Shown piece by piece: positions 56,298 to 64,000 of a DNA stretch of 64,000 nucleotides. The stretch is from Azoarcus sp. KH32C (lineage in GTDB: Bacteria; Pseudomonadota; Gammaproteobacteria; Burkholderiales; Rhodocyclaceae), in NCBI RefSeq assembly GCF_000349945.1, contig NC_020516.1, forward strand, positions 2,604,001 to 2,668,000. Direction: 5' to 3'. How positions within the stretch are numbered: the first letter of the stretch is position 1; every line of letters begins with the position of its first letter. The notes beneath the pieces were generated by a model. The model had not been told where the DNA came from. It worked only from the letters and a program-made list of their open reading frames with translations, and did not search any database. Position numbers and translations under genes: made by a program.

Positions 56298-57091
56298 CGG
56301 CGAAGGTGTTGGTCGAACGGCACGGCGCGGTCGCGCGCATCGTGCTCAACATGCCCGAAGCGCTGAACGCGATCGGTCCGGAAATGGCGCGTGAGTTCTC
56401 GCAGGTCGCCGCGGAAGTGGCCGAGGATCCGGCGTTGCGCTGCGTGGTCGTCACCGGCGCCGGGCCGCACTTCATGGCCGGCGGCGACATCCGATGCTTC
56501 GCCGAGTGGCTGGAGTTGCCCGCGGCGCAACGGGATGCCCACCTCGGCGCGCTGATCTCGGACGTCAGCGACGCGGTGAGCAGCCTGCGCACGATGGCCA
56601 AGCCGGTGATCGGTGCTGTGCGCGGCGCCGTCGCCGGCTTCGGCTTTTCGCTGATGTGCGCGTGCGACCTCGTCATTGCGAGCGAGACGACGAACTGCAA
56701 GCTCGCATACTGCCAGCTCGCGGCGTCGCCCGATGGCGGCGGCAGCCACACGCTGCCGCGTCTCGTGGGTGTGCGCAAGGCGATGGAGATCGCGCTGCTC
56801 GACGAGCGCATCGATGCCGCGCGGGCGCTCGAACTCGGCCTCGTAAGCCGCGTCGTTGCCGACACGGCGCTCGACGATGAGACGATGACGCTCGCGCAAC
56901 GCCTCGCCGGCCAGGCGACCGGAGCCTTCGGGCGCACGAAGCGGCTTTTCAATGCGTCGCTCGACAACGATCTGCCAACCCAACTCGAAGCCGAGCGGCA
57001 GGCTTTCGTCGCGGGGGCCGCATCGCAGGATTTCGCCGAGGCGGTCGCGGCCTTCCTCGGCCGGCGTAAGCCAGAATTTCATGGCCGATAG
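56294..57091 (+). CDS. Enoyl-CoA hydratase/isomerase family protein
   Basis: A 265-residue crotonase-fold protein: ALNAIGPEMAREFSQVAAEV, HFMAGGDIRCFAEWL with the oxyanion-hole Gly, and VRGAVAGFGFSLMCACDLVI. The first catalytic Glu position is Tyr (CKLAYCQLAASPDGGG) and the second is kept (VRKAMEIALLDERI). So it is more likely an isomerase or another crotonase reaction than a normal hydratase. It starts and ends with short overlaps to the neighbours. Confidence 0.88.
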   Translation: MTAKVLVERHGAVARIVLNMPEALNAIGPEMAREFSQVAAEVAEDPALRCVVVTGAGPHFMAGGDIRCFAEWLELPAAQRDAHLGALISDVSDAVSSLRTMAKPVIGAVRGAVAGFGFSLMCACDLVIASETTNCKLAYCQLAASPDGGGSHTLPRLVGVRKAMEIALLDERIDAARALELGLVSRVVADTALDDETMTLAQRLAGQATGAFGRTKRLFNASLDNDLPTQLEAERQAFVAGAASQDFAEAVAAFLGRRKPEFHGR

Positions 57092-58328
57092 GACGGCCGC
57101 CGAAGTAGTCAATAGCGCACGCGGGACAGATGCCGTCGGGCCCGTAGCGCCGGTCATGGGGGCAGGGGAATTCGTCGCCTTCATCGCTGCCGGACTGGTG
57201 GTCGGCGCTGTCGCGGTCGACCTGATGCTGCCGGCACTGCACGCCATCGGCGACGAGTTCGGCTTGGCCCGTTCGAACCTCAGCCAGGCGGTCATCGCCG
57301 TCCTTCTTATCGGCATCGGGCCGGCCCAGCTGCTGTTCGGCCCGCTTAGCGATCGTTATGGCAGGCGGCCGATGTTCCTCGCGGGGCTATTGATCTTCGT
57401 GGGCGGCAGTGTCATCGCCGCGTTGGCGCCGACCTTCGAAATGCTGCTCGCCGGCCGCTTGCTGCAAGGTTTCGGCGTCGGCGCGGTGCGCGTGGTGACT
57501 TTGTCGATCGCCCGCGATCGCCATGGCGGCATGCAGCTCGCGCGTGTGATGTCGCTTGCGATGACCGGCCTGCTGTTGGAGCCGGTGCTCGCCCCGATGT
57601 TGGGGCAACTGCTGCTGAACCTCGCGTCCTGGCGCTGGCTGCTTGCGACCGTGGCTGGGGTCGGGGTCGCGACGCTGGCGTGGGCGTGGTTGCGGCTCGG
57701 CGAGTCGCTGGCGCACGGGCGGCGGCGGACGATTTCGCCGGCCTCGCTCGTCGCCGCCTACCGTACTGTCGCCAGGACGCCGGCGGCCGTGGTCGGCATC
57801 CTGATATTCGGCCTCATATTAGGCGCCCAGCTGGGCTTCCTGTCGTCGGCGCAAGGTATCTTCCAGGTCACCTACGCCGCCGGCGTGCGCTTCACGCCGC
57901 TGTTGGCGCTCGTGTCGTCGGCGACAGTGATCGCGTCATTCGCGAATGCCCGCTTGGTGCGCCGGCACGGCAGCCGGCGATTGATCCAATGCGCCTTGTG
58001 CGCGCTCGTCGTCGTCAATGCTGCAACGTTGGCGCTTGCCGCGGTCGGTGGAGCATCGCTGCCGGTATTCATGTTGCTGCAGGCCTGCGGCATGTTTGCG
58101 TTCGGACTGCTCCTGCCGAACCTGACCGCGATGGTGATGAATCCGCTGGGGAGCATTGCGGGAACCGCCGCATCGGTGTTCGGCTTCATCTCGACGACGA
58201 TCGCCGCGCCGATCAGCTTCCTTGTCGGCTTTCTCTTCGACGGCACGATCCGTCCGGTTGCGGGCGCCTACGTGACGATCGGCCTGCTGTCCCTGTTGAT
58301 CCTGACCCGATACCGGCAGGAGGGGTAG
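57081..58328 (+). CDS. MFS transporter, Bcr/CflA-like drug:H+ antiporter type
   Basis: A 415-residue inner-membrane protein with 12 hydrophobic segments. The loop 2-3 motif GPLSDRYGRRPMFLAGLLIF (motif A) is perfect, and AGRLLQGFGVGAVRVVTLSIARD and LLEPVLAPMLGQLLL are the Bcr/CflA-type motif. ATG 57081 overlaps the end of the crotonase gene by 11 bases; the protein then starts MADRTAAEVV. It is probably an exporter that protects the cell from a pathway intermediate. Last gene of the rightward operon from site 6. Confidence 0.88.
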   Translation: MADRTAAEVVNSARGTDAVGPVAPVMGAGEFVAFIAAGLVVGAVAVDLMLPALHAIGDEFGLARSNLSQAVIAVLLIGIGPAQLLFGPLSDRYGRRPMFLAGLLIFVGGSVIAALAPTFEMLLAGRLLQGFGVGAVRVVTLSIARDRHGGMQLARVMSLAMTGLLLEPVLAPMLGQLLLNLASWRWLLATVAGVGVATLAWAWLRLGESLAHGRRRTISPASLVAAYRTVARTPAAVVGILIFGLILGAQLGFLSSAQGIFQVTYAAGVRFTPLLALVSSATVIASFANARLVRRHGSRRLIQCALCALVVVNAATLALAAVGGASLPVFMLLQACGMFAFGLLLPNLTAMVMNPLGSIAGTAASVFGFISTTIAAPISFLVGFLFDGTIRPVAGAYVTIGLLSLLILTRYRQEG

Positions 58329-58379
58329 GCGGCGGGCTGAGCGGTTCGTGTCGCGCCGCCGGATTCCGGATCAGGATCG

Positions 58380-59126
58380 TTACAGCGTCCCGCCGTCGAG
58401 CTGAATGATCGCGCCGGTGGTGTAGCTGGAGCGCGGGCTCGCCAGATAGAGCGCGCTCGACACGATTTCTTCCGGCCGACCGATGCGCTTGACTGCCGAC
58501 GGGGCATTGCGGTCGTAATCATCGCGCCAGCTGCGGGAGATGTCGGTCCAGAAGGGACCGGCCATGATCGCGTTGACGCGCACCGCGGGCCCGAACTCCA
58601 TCGCCTGCGAGCGCGTCACGATGTTGAGCGCGCCCTTCGCCGCGGCGTAGACGGGGTACACCGGTTCAGGACGGATCGCCGCCGTGCTCGTGATGTTGAT
58701 GATCGAACCACCGCCGGCCGCGCGCATGTGCTCGGCGACCAGCGCGGACAGGCGGAACGGCCCCTTCAGATTGACCGCCATGATCTTGTCGAAAAGCTCT
58801 TCGCTGACCGCGGCGGAGGATTCGGCAACGGGCGCGATGCCGGCGTTGTTCACCAGCACATCGATGCGGCCGAAGGCCTCCAGGGCGCCCTCGACGAGCC
58901 GCGGCAGCTCATCCCATTTGCCGACGTGACAGCCGATGGCGACGGCACGGCGCCCCAGGTGCTCGATTTCGGCAACCGCCCCTGCGCAGCTTTCCGCGGA
59001 ACGGCTCGTTGCGACGATATTTGCGCCGCATTCGGCGAAGCCGAGGGCCATCGCGCGACCCAGCCCGCGACTCGCGCCCGTCACGAGGACGACCTTGTCG
59101 GTGAAATCGGTGTAGTTATTCTGCAT
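58380..59126 (-). CDS. Short-chain dehydrogenase/reductase
   Basis: A 248-residue SDR: VTGASRGLGRAMALGFAECG near residue 15, SRSAE after strand 2 (NADP-type), VNNAGIAPVA, NITSTAAIRPEP with the catalytic Ser, and YAAAK. It ends TGAIIQLDGGTL. ATG 59126 was chosen because the product starts with MQNNYTDFTDKVVLVTGASR; longer in-frame starts run into the next gene. It is the last gene of the leftward operon from site 7 and ends 51 bases from the convergent MFS gene. Confidence 0.92.
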   Translation of the reverse strand: MQNNYTDFTDKVVLVTGASRGLGRAMALGFAECGANIVATSRSAESCAGAVAEIEHLGRRAVAIGCHVGKWDELPRLVEGALEAFGRIDVLVNNAGIAPVAESSAAVSEELFDKIMAVNLKGPFRLSALVAEHMRAAGGGSIINITSTAAIRPEPVYPVYAAAKGALNIVTRSQAMEFGPAVRVNAIMAGPFWTDISRSWRDDYDRNAPSAVKRIGRPEEIVSSALYLASPRSSYTTGAIIQLDGGTL

Positions 59127-59145
59127 GGCAGGCAATCTCCTTGAG

Positions 59146-59925
59146 TCAGGGAAAACGTCGTTCCGCGAGCATCTCGTCGGGTTTCGTGTCGTAGCGTCGC
59201 CGCGAGTTCGGGATCGGGATCGCGTGCTCACGCTGTGCCGGCTGGAAGGAATAGCACACTGGCGCCTGGCCGAGCTCGGCGGCCGAGCCGAGATGCTCGA
59301 TCTTGATCCGCCGCCCGTTCGAGACGAAGGCGACGCGGCGCAGGACCAGCGCCTGCTCCGCCTCCTCTGCGTCGAGGGTCTCGGTCCAGTCGCGGAAGCC
59401 GTGGTAGATCGTGCGGCCGGCGTGGCGCGCCGGGGCCATGATGCGGTCCTCGTGGAGATCCCACTGCAGCACGACCGCACCGTCGCGGCATAGCGTCGCG
59501 CGCAGCCAACCGGCCGGGGCATCCGGGCGCAGCGTCGCGAGCGGTTCGACCGTGCCGTGATAGCGGCGGTGGCTCCGGCCGGCATGCGCGTGGGCGACCA
59601 TCAGGCTCGCGAGGTCGAAGAGGTGCGTGCATTGCAGGCGCACATCGGCGAGCGTGCCGAGCTGCGATGCCCGGGGCAGAAGCGGCTTGCCGATCAGTGC
59701 TTGCAGCGGGCGACCCGCCTCGGCGCAGGTCGACCACGGGTAGCGGGCGGCCTCCATCCGCAATTCCCGGATGTGCGTACCGTCATGGACGAGGGTCAGC
59801 CCGAAATGGTGGGACTCGTCCTCCAGCCACCCGACGACGGTCTGTGCGTCGGGGGCATCGAGGTCGATCTGGCGTCGGTAGATCCCCTCGAAGGGGACGT
59901 CCGACATCTGATTGCGCCACAACAT
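59146..59925 (-). CDS. DUF2889 domain protein
   Basis: A 259-residue protein that fits DUF2889: RYPWSTCAEAGRPLQALIGK is the characteristic PWxTCPxA type segment, followed by LQCTHLFDLASLMVAHAHAG. DUF2889 proteins are found in aromatic, steroid and terpenoid clusters and have no known reaction. It may start at MLWRNQMSDV (59925) or at MSDVPFEGIY (59907); neither has a good Shine-Dalgarno. It lies 9 bases after the thiolase-like gene and 19 bases ahead of the SDR gene. Confidence 0.8.
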   Translation of the reverse strand: MLWRNQMSDVPFEGIYRRQIDLDAPDAQTVVGWLEDESHHFGLTLVHDGTHIRELRMEAARYPWSTCAEAGRPLQALIGKPLLPRASQLGTLADVRLQCTHLFDLASLMVAHAHAGRSHRRYHGTVEPLATLRPDAPAGWLRATLCRDGAVVLQWDLHEDRIMAPARHAGRTIYHGFRDWTETLDAEEAEQALVLRRVAFVSNGRRIKIEHLGSAAELGQAPVCYSFQPAQREHAIPIPNSRRRYDTKPDEMLAERRFP

Positions 59926-59934
59926 GGCGTGTGC

Positions 59935-61083
59935 CTACCGTTGCAGGATCGTCACGCCGCTGACGCCCGGCGCGCCATACACGTGGGTGTAGCCGAGACG
60001 CGGGTTGCCGGGCACCTGCCGGGCGCCCGCTTCCTGGCGCAGCTGCGTGCAGATCTCGATCACCTGGCGCAGGCCCGAGGCTCCGATCGGCTCGCCGTTG
60101 GCGAGGCAGCCGCCATCGGTGTTGATCGGGAGCCGTCCGCCGATCTCGGTTTCACCGTCGCGCAGCAGCCGTTCCTGCTCGCCGTGCTCGCAGAAGCCGT
60201 TTTCCGCCATGTGGATGATCTCGCTGCCGGAGTCGGTGTCCTGCAGCTGCAGGACGTCGATGTCGCGCGGGCCGACGCCGGCCTGCTCGAAGGCCGCGCG
60301 CGACGCGGTCACCGTCGGGGCCGGCGCCTGCTTCGCGGCCAGCGCGGGGCTGAAGACTTCGAAGGAGCCGTGGTGGCGCGTGCGCACGACGGCCGCCTTC
60401 ACGATGATGGGCTTGGGGTGATAGCGCTTCGCGACGTCGGCAGGGCATAGCACGAGCGCGGCGCCGCCTTCGGCCGGATTGCAGAACATGTACTGGCGCA
60501 GCGGCAGGTTCACCGGCATCGATTCGGCGATTTCCTCGTAGCTCATCTCGCGCCGCCGCCACGCGGTCGGATTGAGCGCGCCATTGCGGAAGGCGCGCTG
60601 CGCGACGCGCACCAGGGACTCCTCGCTGATACCGTGCTCGTGCATGTAGCGCCGCGTCTTGAGCGCGAAGAACTGGGTGGTCAGCATCAGGCCCGTCTCG
60701 CCATACCAGTCGGGCAGGCCCCAGTCGCGCGGATGCGGGTTGAAGGCGCCACGCGGATGCTTGTCGAAGCCGACGGCCACCGCGAACTCGGCCGTGCCGG
60801 AACGGATCGCCGCGACCGCGCTCGCGAGCGCACTGCCGCCGGTGGCGCAGCCGTTGGCGACATTCACGAAGGGCAGGCCGGTGAGGCCGAGGTCGTTGCA
60901 CAGCGCGTCGGCGTTGCCGGCGTCGTGGCTGCCGCCGTAGGCGATGCCGATCGAATCCCAGCCGATGCCCGCGTCCTTGAGGGCGGCGCGCAGCGCGATC
61001 GCGCCCTGGGCGCGGCCGGTGAGCGTGTCGTGGCGGCCGAAGGGGTGCAGGCCGATGCCGATGATGGCGACGTCTTGAGCCAT
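59935..61083 (-). CDS. Thiolase-like protein (SCP2/Ltp-type), partner of the DUF35 protein
   Basis: A 382-residue thiolase-superfamily protein. It starts DVAIIGIGLHPFGRHDTL and has the nucleophile-region Cys in VANGCATGGSALASAVAAI (about residue 80), but lacks the GHP and CxG motifs of true thiolases in the C-terminal half; it has NTDGGCLANGEPIGASGLRQ instead. This is the SCP2/lipid-transfer type. Such proteins pair with DUF35 proteins, as Ltp2 and ChsH2 do in steroid side-chain retro-aldol cleavage. The DUF35 gene is next to it (14-base gap). A retro-aldolase or thiolase function is inferred. Confidence 0.88.
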   Translation of the reverse strand: MAQDVAIIGIGLHPFGRHDTLTGRAQGAIALRAALKDAGIGWDSIGIAYGGSHDAGNADALCNDLGLTGLPFVNVANGCATGGSALASAVAAIRSGTAEFAVAVGFDKHPRGAFNPHPRDWGLPDWYGETGLMLTTQFFALKTRRYMHEHGISEESLVRVAQRAFRNGALNPTAWRRREMSYEEIAESMPVNLPLRQYMFCNPAEGGAALVLCPADVAKRYHPKPIIVKAAVVRTRHHGSFEVFSPALAAKQAPAPTVTASRAAFEQAGVGPRDIDVLQLQDTDSGSEIIHMAENGFCEHGEQERLLRDGETEIGGRLPINTDGGCLANGEPIGASGLRQVIEICTQLRQEAGARQVPGNPRLGYTHVYGAPGVSGVTILQR

Positions 61084-61096
61084 GAAGTGGTCCTCG

Positions 61097-61525
61097 TCAG
61101 GCGGATGTGGCCGGGCGGAAGGCGAAGGTGTGGATCTCGCCGTCGTCGGTCGTGCGATAGGGGATCAGGGTCAGCTCGAGCGGCATACCGATCGTGAGCT
61201 GCGATTCGTCGGCAATGGTCAGGCGCGATTCCACCTTGATGCCGCTGGCCATCTCGACGTAGCCGACGCCATACGGCCGGAAGCTCTCGGGCGTCTCGCC
61301 GCTGTTGTAGGGGGCCTTGGGCATGAAGCCCTGGATCGTCCACGACCACAGGGTCCCACGAGATCCGAGATCCTGCGGGCTCATGCGCGTCGCGGTGCAG
61401 CGGGTGCAGCTATCGGCGGCGGGGAAATACACCTCGCCGCATTCGTCGCAGCGGCTGCCGACGAGATGAGGGGTGTCGCCTTCGAACCGGACCAGGTCCG
61501 GGCCAGCCAGAACGGGATGAGGCAT
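61097..61525 (-). CDS. DUF35 OB-fold protein with zinc ribbon
   Basis: A 142-residue protein with an N-terminal zinc ribbon (CDECGEVYFPAADSCTRC, about residues 25-42) and a C-terminal OB-fold (GTLWSWTIQGFMPKAPYNSG to LTLIPYRTTDDGEIHTFAF). It is the usual partner of thiolase-like/Ltp proteins and may bind the acyl-CoA ligand. ATG 61525 (MPHPVLAGPDLVRFEGDTPH) is preferred over 61597. First gene of the leftward operon from site 7. Confidence 0.9.
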   Translation of the reverse strand: MPHPVLAGPDLVRFEGDTPHLVGSRCDECGEVYFPAADSCTRCTATRMSPQDLGSRGTLWSWTIQGFMPKAPYNSGETPESFRPYGVGYVEMASGIKVESRLTIADESQLTIGMPLELTLIPYRTTDDGEIHTFAFRPATSA

Positions 61526-61612
61526 GTTGGTTCCCTTGTGTTGAATGGAGGGGAGGGACGCGGATGCGGCAGGACTTGTCATCCGGATTCGAGTCACCTA
61601 TGATTCGAATCG

Positions 61613-61641
61613 ATCCTACCGACCGGACGGTCGAGTGTCAA
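61613..61641 (-). promoter_or_regulatory. Leftward promoter with TetR-type operator (site 7)
   Basis: Reading leftward, TTGACA (complement of 61636-61641), a spacer of exactly 17 and TAGGAT (complement of 61613-61618). The operator CGACCGTCCGGTCG (complement of 61620-61633) fills the spacer. It drives the DUF35, thiolase-like, DUF2889 and SDR genes. Confidence 0.72.
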
Positions 61642-61719
61642 CGCGATACCGGTCGGGTCCCAAGGTGTCTCACTTCGAAGGCTGCGCCCCCTCTCCTACG
61701 CAATATGCCTCGAAGCTTC

Positions 61720-61758
61720 GCCGTCCGGCGACATGGGTCCGCCGGACGGCTTTTTTTT
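61720..61758 (+). terminator. Orphan rho-independent terminator (rightward) between divergent promoters
   Basis: GCCGTCCGGCG (61720-61730) and CGCCGGACGGC (61740-61750) form a perfect 11-bp stem with a 9-base loop, followed by eight Ts. It is a textbook terminator for rightward transcription, yet no rightward gene lies upstream: the neighbours on the left read leftward. It may end a small RNA or stop antisense transcription from the left promoter region. Confidence 0.8.
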
Positions 61759-61859
61759 GCGCACGTGGATTGGCGTCGACACCTGCTGCGTGAGTTGGGT
61801 GGGGGCAATTCGGAGATGCAAAAAAACTGCTTGTTGTCTGCATTTCGATGCATTAGTAT

Positions 61860-61888
61860 TTGACTCGACCGACCGGTCGGGTCATCAC
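61860..61888 (+). promoter_or_regulatory. Rightward promoter with TetR-type operator (site 8)
   Basis: TTGACT (61860-61865) precedes the operator CGACCGACCGGTCG (61866-61879); a -10 box is not obvious at a spacer of 17 (CATCAC at 61883-61888). It is about 80 bases ahead of the thiolase gene at 61957 and is the only operator copy between the terminator at 61758 and that gene. Weaker than the other sites as a promoter. Confidence 0.55.
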
Positions 61889-61956
61889 AGGATGACCAGC
61901 TCGGAAGAACGGTATGTGGGCTTCATGAATAACTCTTACGAGAGGCGTTGAAAGCG

Positions 61957-63144
61957 ATGTCACAGCGTGAAGTAGTCGTGTTGGGAGCCGCACGGACTCC
62001 CATCGGAACGTATGGCGGGACCCTGAAGGATGTCCCGCTCACGGAACTGGCCACCGTCGCCGTGAAGGCGGCCCTGCAGCGTTCGGGCGCGGCGCCGGAC
62101 GCGATCGGGCACGTCGTGATGGGCAACGTCATTCCGACGGAGCCGCGCGACGCGTATCTGAGCCGGGTCGCCGCGATCGATTCGGGCATTCCCGAAACCG
62201 TCCCGGCCTTCAACGTCAATCGACTGTGCGGATCGGGGCTGCAGGCCATCGTCTCCGCGGCGCAGGCGATCCGCCTCGGCGACTGCGATCTCGCGATCGG
62301 TGCCGGTGCGGAGTCGATGACGCGCGGTCCCTACACCGTGCCGAACCTGCGCTGGGGCGCGCGAATGCTCGATGCGCGCCTCGTCGACTACATGAACGGC
62401 ATCCTGCACGACCCGTGGAAGACGGTGCACATGGGGGTCACGGCGGAGAACGTCGCGGAGCGCTACGGCATCACCCGTGAGATGCAGGACGAGCTGGCGG
62501 CCGAGAGCCAGCGCCGTGCGGCGGTGGCGATCGTGGAGGGCTACTTCAAGGAGCAGATCGTCCCGGTCGACGTGAAGACGAAGAACGGAATCGTCCATTT
62601 CGATACCGATGAGCACGTGCGCTCCGGCGTGACCGTCGATGCCCTGGCAGCGATGAAGCCGATCTTCCGCAAGGAGGGCGGCACGGTCACGGCAGGCAAC
62701 GCCTCCGGCCTCAATGACGGCGCCGGCGCGGTGGTGCTTGCGGAGGCAGGCCGTGCAGCGGCGCTCGGACTCAAACCCCTCGCGCGGCTGGTCGGATACG
62801 CCCACGCCGGCGTCGACCCGCTGTACATGGGCATCGGTCCGGTGCCTGCAACGCGACTGGTGCTCGAACGCACCGGCCTCAAGGTCGACGACCTTGACGT
62901 CATCGAATCGAACGAAGCCTTCGCGGCGCAGGCCTGCGCGGTGACGCGCGAGCTGGGGCTGGATCCGCGCAAGGTCAATCCGAACGGTTCGGGCATCTCC
63001 CTCGGCCATCCGGTCGGCGCGACCGGCGCAATCATCACCACCAAGGCGATCTACGAGCTGCACCGCACCGGCGGGCGCTACGCGCTGGTGACGATGTGCA
63101 TCGGCGGCGGGCAGGGCATCGCCGCGATCTTCGAGCGGCTGTAA
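61957..63144 (+). CDS. Thiolase (acetyl-CoA acetyltransferase type)
   Basis: A 395-residue thiolase: REVVVLGAARTPIGTYGGTL at the start, nucleophile Cys in NVNRLCGSGLQAIVSAAQAI (about residue 90), His in GISLGHPVGATGAI and the second Cys in LVTMCIGGGQGIAAIF. All catalytic residues are present. A TTG at 61948 is an alternative start but only two bases from GAGAGG; ATG 61957 is preferred. It is followed by a 3-hydroxyacyl-CoA dehydrogenase gene after 48 bases. Confidence 0.92.
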   Translation: MSQREVVVLGAARTPIGTYGGTLKDVPLTELATVAVKAALQRSGAAPDAIGHVVMGNVIPTEPRDAYLSRVAAIDSGIPETVPAFNVNRLCGSGLQAIVSAAQAIRLGDCDLAIGAGAESMTRGPYTVPNLRWGARMLDARLVDYMNGILHDPWKTVHMGVTAENVAERYGITREMQDELAAESQRRAAVAIVEGYFKEQIVPVDVKTKNGIVHFDTDEHVRSGVTVDALAAMKPIFRKEGGTVTAGNASGLNDGAGAVVLAEAGRAAALGLKPLARLVGYAHAGVDPLYMGIGPVPATRLVLERTGLKVDDLDVIESNEAFAAQACAVTRELGLDPRKVNPNGSGISLGHPVGATGAIITTKAIYELHRTGGRYALVTMCIGGGQGIAAIFERL

Positions 63145-63192
63145 CAGCGCGCGCGGCCGGACATTTTCAGCATTCAGAGCGGGGAGCGAAGT

Positions 63193-64000
63193 ATGGGCAT
63201 CAGCACGGTGGGCGTCCTTGGGGCGGGAACGATGGGCAACGGGATTGCCCAGGTGTGCGCGGTGGCGGGCCTGTCCGTCGTCATGGTCGACATCTCGGCC
63301 GACGCGGTGGGGAAGGGAGTCGCGACGATTTCCGGCAGCCTCGACCGCCTGATCAAGAAGGGGCAGCTCACGGCGGCGCAGAAGGGCGAATACCTCGACC
63401 GGATCCGCGGCACCACCGATTACGCTGACCTCGCTCGCACCGACCTCGTGATCGAGGCGGCGACCGAGAACGAGGCGCTCAAGCTGAAGATCCTCGCCCA
63501 GGTCGACGCGATCGTCGGGCCGGACGCCGTGATCGCAACCAACACCTCGTCGCTGTCGGTCACCCGCCTCGCGGCCGCGACCAAACGCCCCGAGCGCTTC
63601 GTCGGCATGCATTTCTTCAACCCCGTGCCGCTGATGGCGTTGGTCGAAGTGGTGCCGGGGCTACGTACCGCGCCGGAAACCGTGAAGGCCGTGGAGGGCT
63701 TCGTCGGCGCGATCGGCAAGACCTCGATCGTCGCGAAGAACAGCCCGGGTTTCGCGGTGAACCGCATCCTGTGCCCGATGATCAACGAGGCGGTCTTCGC
63801 GCTTCAGGAAGGGCTCGCCTCCGCCGAGGAGATCGACGCCGGCATGAAGCTCGGCTGCAACCAGCCAATCGGCCCGCTGGCGCTGGCCGACCTCATCGGG
63901 CTCGACACCATGCTGTCGGTGATGGAGATGTTCCACGCCGGCTTCAACGATCCGAAGTACCGGCCCGCGCCGCTCCTGAAGGAAATGGTCGATGCCGGCT
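63193..64000 (+). CDS. 3-hydroxyacyl-CoA (3-hydroxybutyryl-CoA) dehydrogenase, cut by the window edge
   Basis: The first 269 codons of an NAD-dependent HAD of the PaaH/Hbd type. VGVLGAGTMGNGIAQVCAVA is the nucleotide-binding motif, IEAATENEALKLKILAQVDA and VIATNTSSLSVTRLAAATKR follow, and GMHFFNPVPLMALVEVVPGL contains the catalytic His. The family is about 280-290 residues long, so only 15 or so codons are missing. GGGAG lies a few bases ahead of ATG 63193. With the thiolase it would finish chain shortening of beta-hydroxyacyl-CoA products. Confidence 0.93.
   Translation, partial: MGISTVGVLGAGTMGNGIAQVCAVAGLSVVMVDISADAVGKGVATISGSLDRLIKKGQLTAAQKGEYLDRIRGTTDYADLARTDLVIEAATENEALKLKILAQVDAIVGPDAVIATNTSSLSVTRLAAATKRPERFVGMHFFNPVPLMALVEVVPGLRTAPETVKAVEGFVGAIGKTSIVAKNSPGFAVNRILCPMINEAVFALQEGLASAEEIDAGMKLGCNQPIGPLALADLIGLDTMLSVMEMFHAGFNDPKYRPAPLLKEMVDAG

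Overview
The window is high-GC DNA from a proteobacterium, most likely a betaproteobacterium of the Rhodocyclales type (Azoarcus/Aromatoleum/Thauera-like). This rests on gene content and codon use only. Two long catabolic arms (about 2.6-23.5 kb and 42.3-64 kb) flank about 19 kb of accessory DNA. The catabolic arms encode seven short-chain dehydrogenases, four acyl-CoA dehydrogenases, an acyl-CoA ligase, three crotonase-type domains, two thiolases, a thiolase-like/DUF35 pair, a FadB-like fusion, an old-yellow-enzyme/dienoyl-CoA reductase-like protein, a KstD/fumarate-reductase-like flavoprotein, an APH-type kinase, three MFS transporters and a DUF1302/DUF1329/YCF48/RND envelope module. Together they look like a CoA-thioester pathway for a bulky hydrophobic alicyclic, terpenoid or steroid-like substrate. 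The substrate cannot be read from the sequence.

A 14-bp palindrome, CGACCG-NN-CGGTCG, occurs in front of eight transcription units (near 4674, 4960, 13224, 46650, 51747, 51827, 61620 and 61866). It lies between the -35 and -10 boxes, in the best cases TTGACA-N17-TAGNNT. A TetR-type regulator (42379-43020) closes one of these operons. I infer one TetR regulon that includes the envelope module and both catabolic arms.

Layout: 0-2.6 kb holds a GST, an SDR, a cytochrome c relic and an IS110 relic. At 2.6-13 kb are divergent operons: leftward ACAD and methyltransferase; rightward ACAD, MFS, SDR, OYE-like enzyme, two SDRs and a CMD-family protein. At 13.2-23.5 kb are the envelope/export module, then a USP, a flavoprotein and a second MFS transporter. 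At 23.5-27.1 kb are gene relics (Fic C-terminus, ABM protein), a lipoprotein, a DUF4145 protein and a small tyrosine recombinase. At 27.3-41.3 kb is a leftward type I secretion operon (HlyB, HlyD, glycosyltransferase, lipoprotein, giant lipase-RTX protein). The lipase-RTX gene is split by a 1.56-kb IS110/IS1111-type element; removing the element restores one 2,188-codon frame. At 41.3-42.3 kb is non-coding DNA with exact 29-bp inverted repeats. At 42.4-64 kb are five more units of the catabolic regulon, ending in a 3-hydroxyacyl-CoA dehydrogenase cut by the window edge.

The most interesting leads are the eight-site regulon, the co-regulated APH kinase and ACAD10/11-like dehydrogenases (a possible phosphorylation-dependent 4-hydroxyacyl-CoA route), the IS-split RTX lipase with an intact exporter, a 16-codon ORF with a strong ribosome-binding site ahead of the outer-membrane module, and an orphan rho-independent terminator between two divergent promoters.
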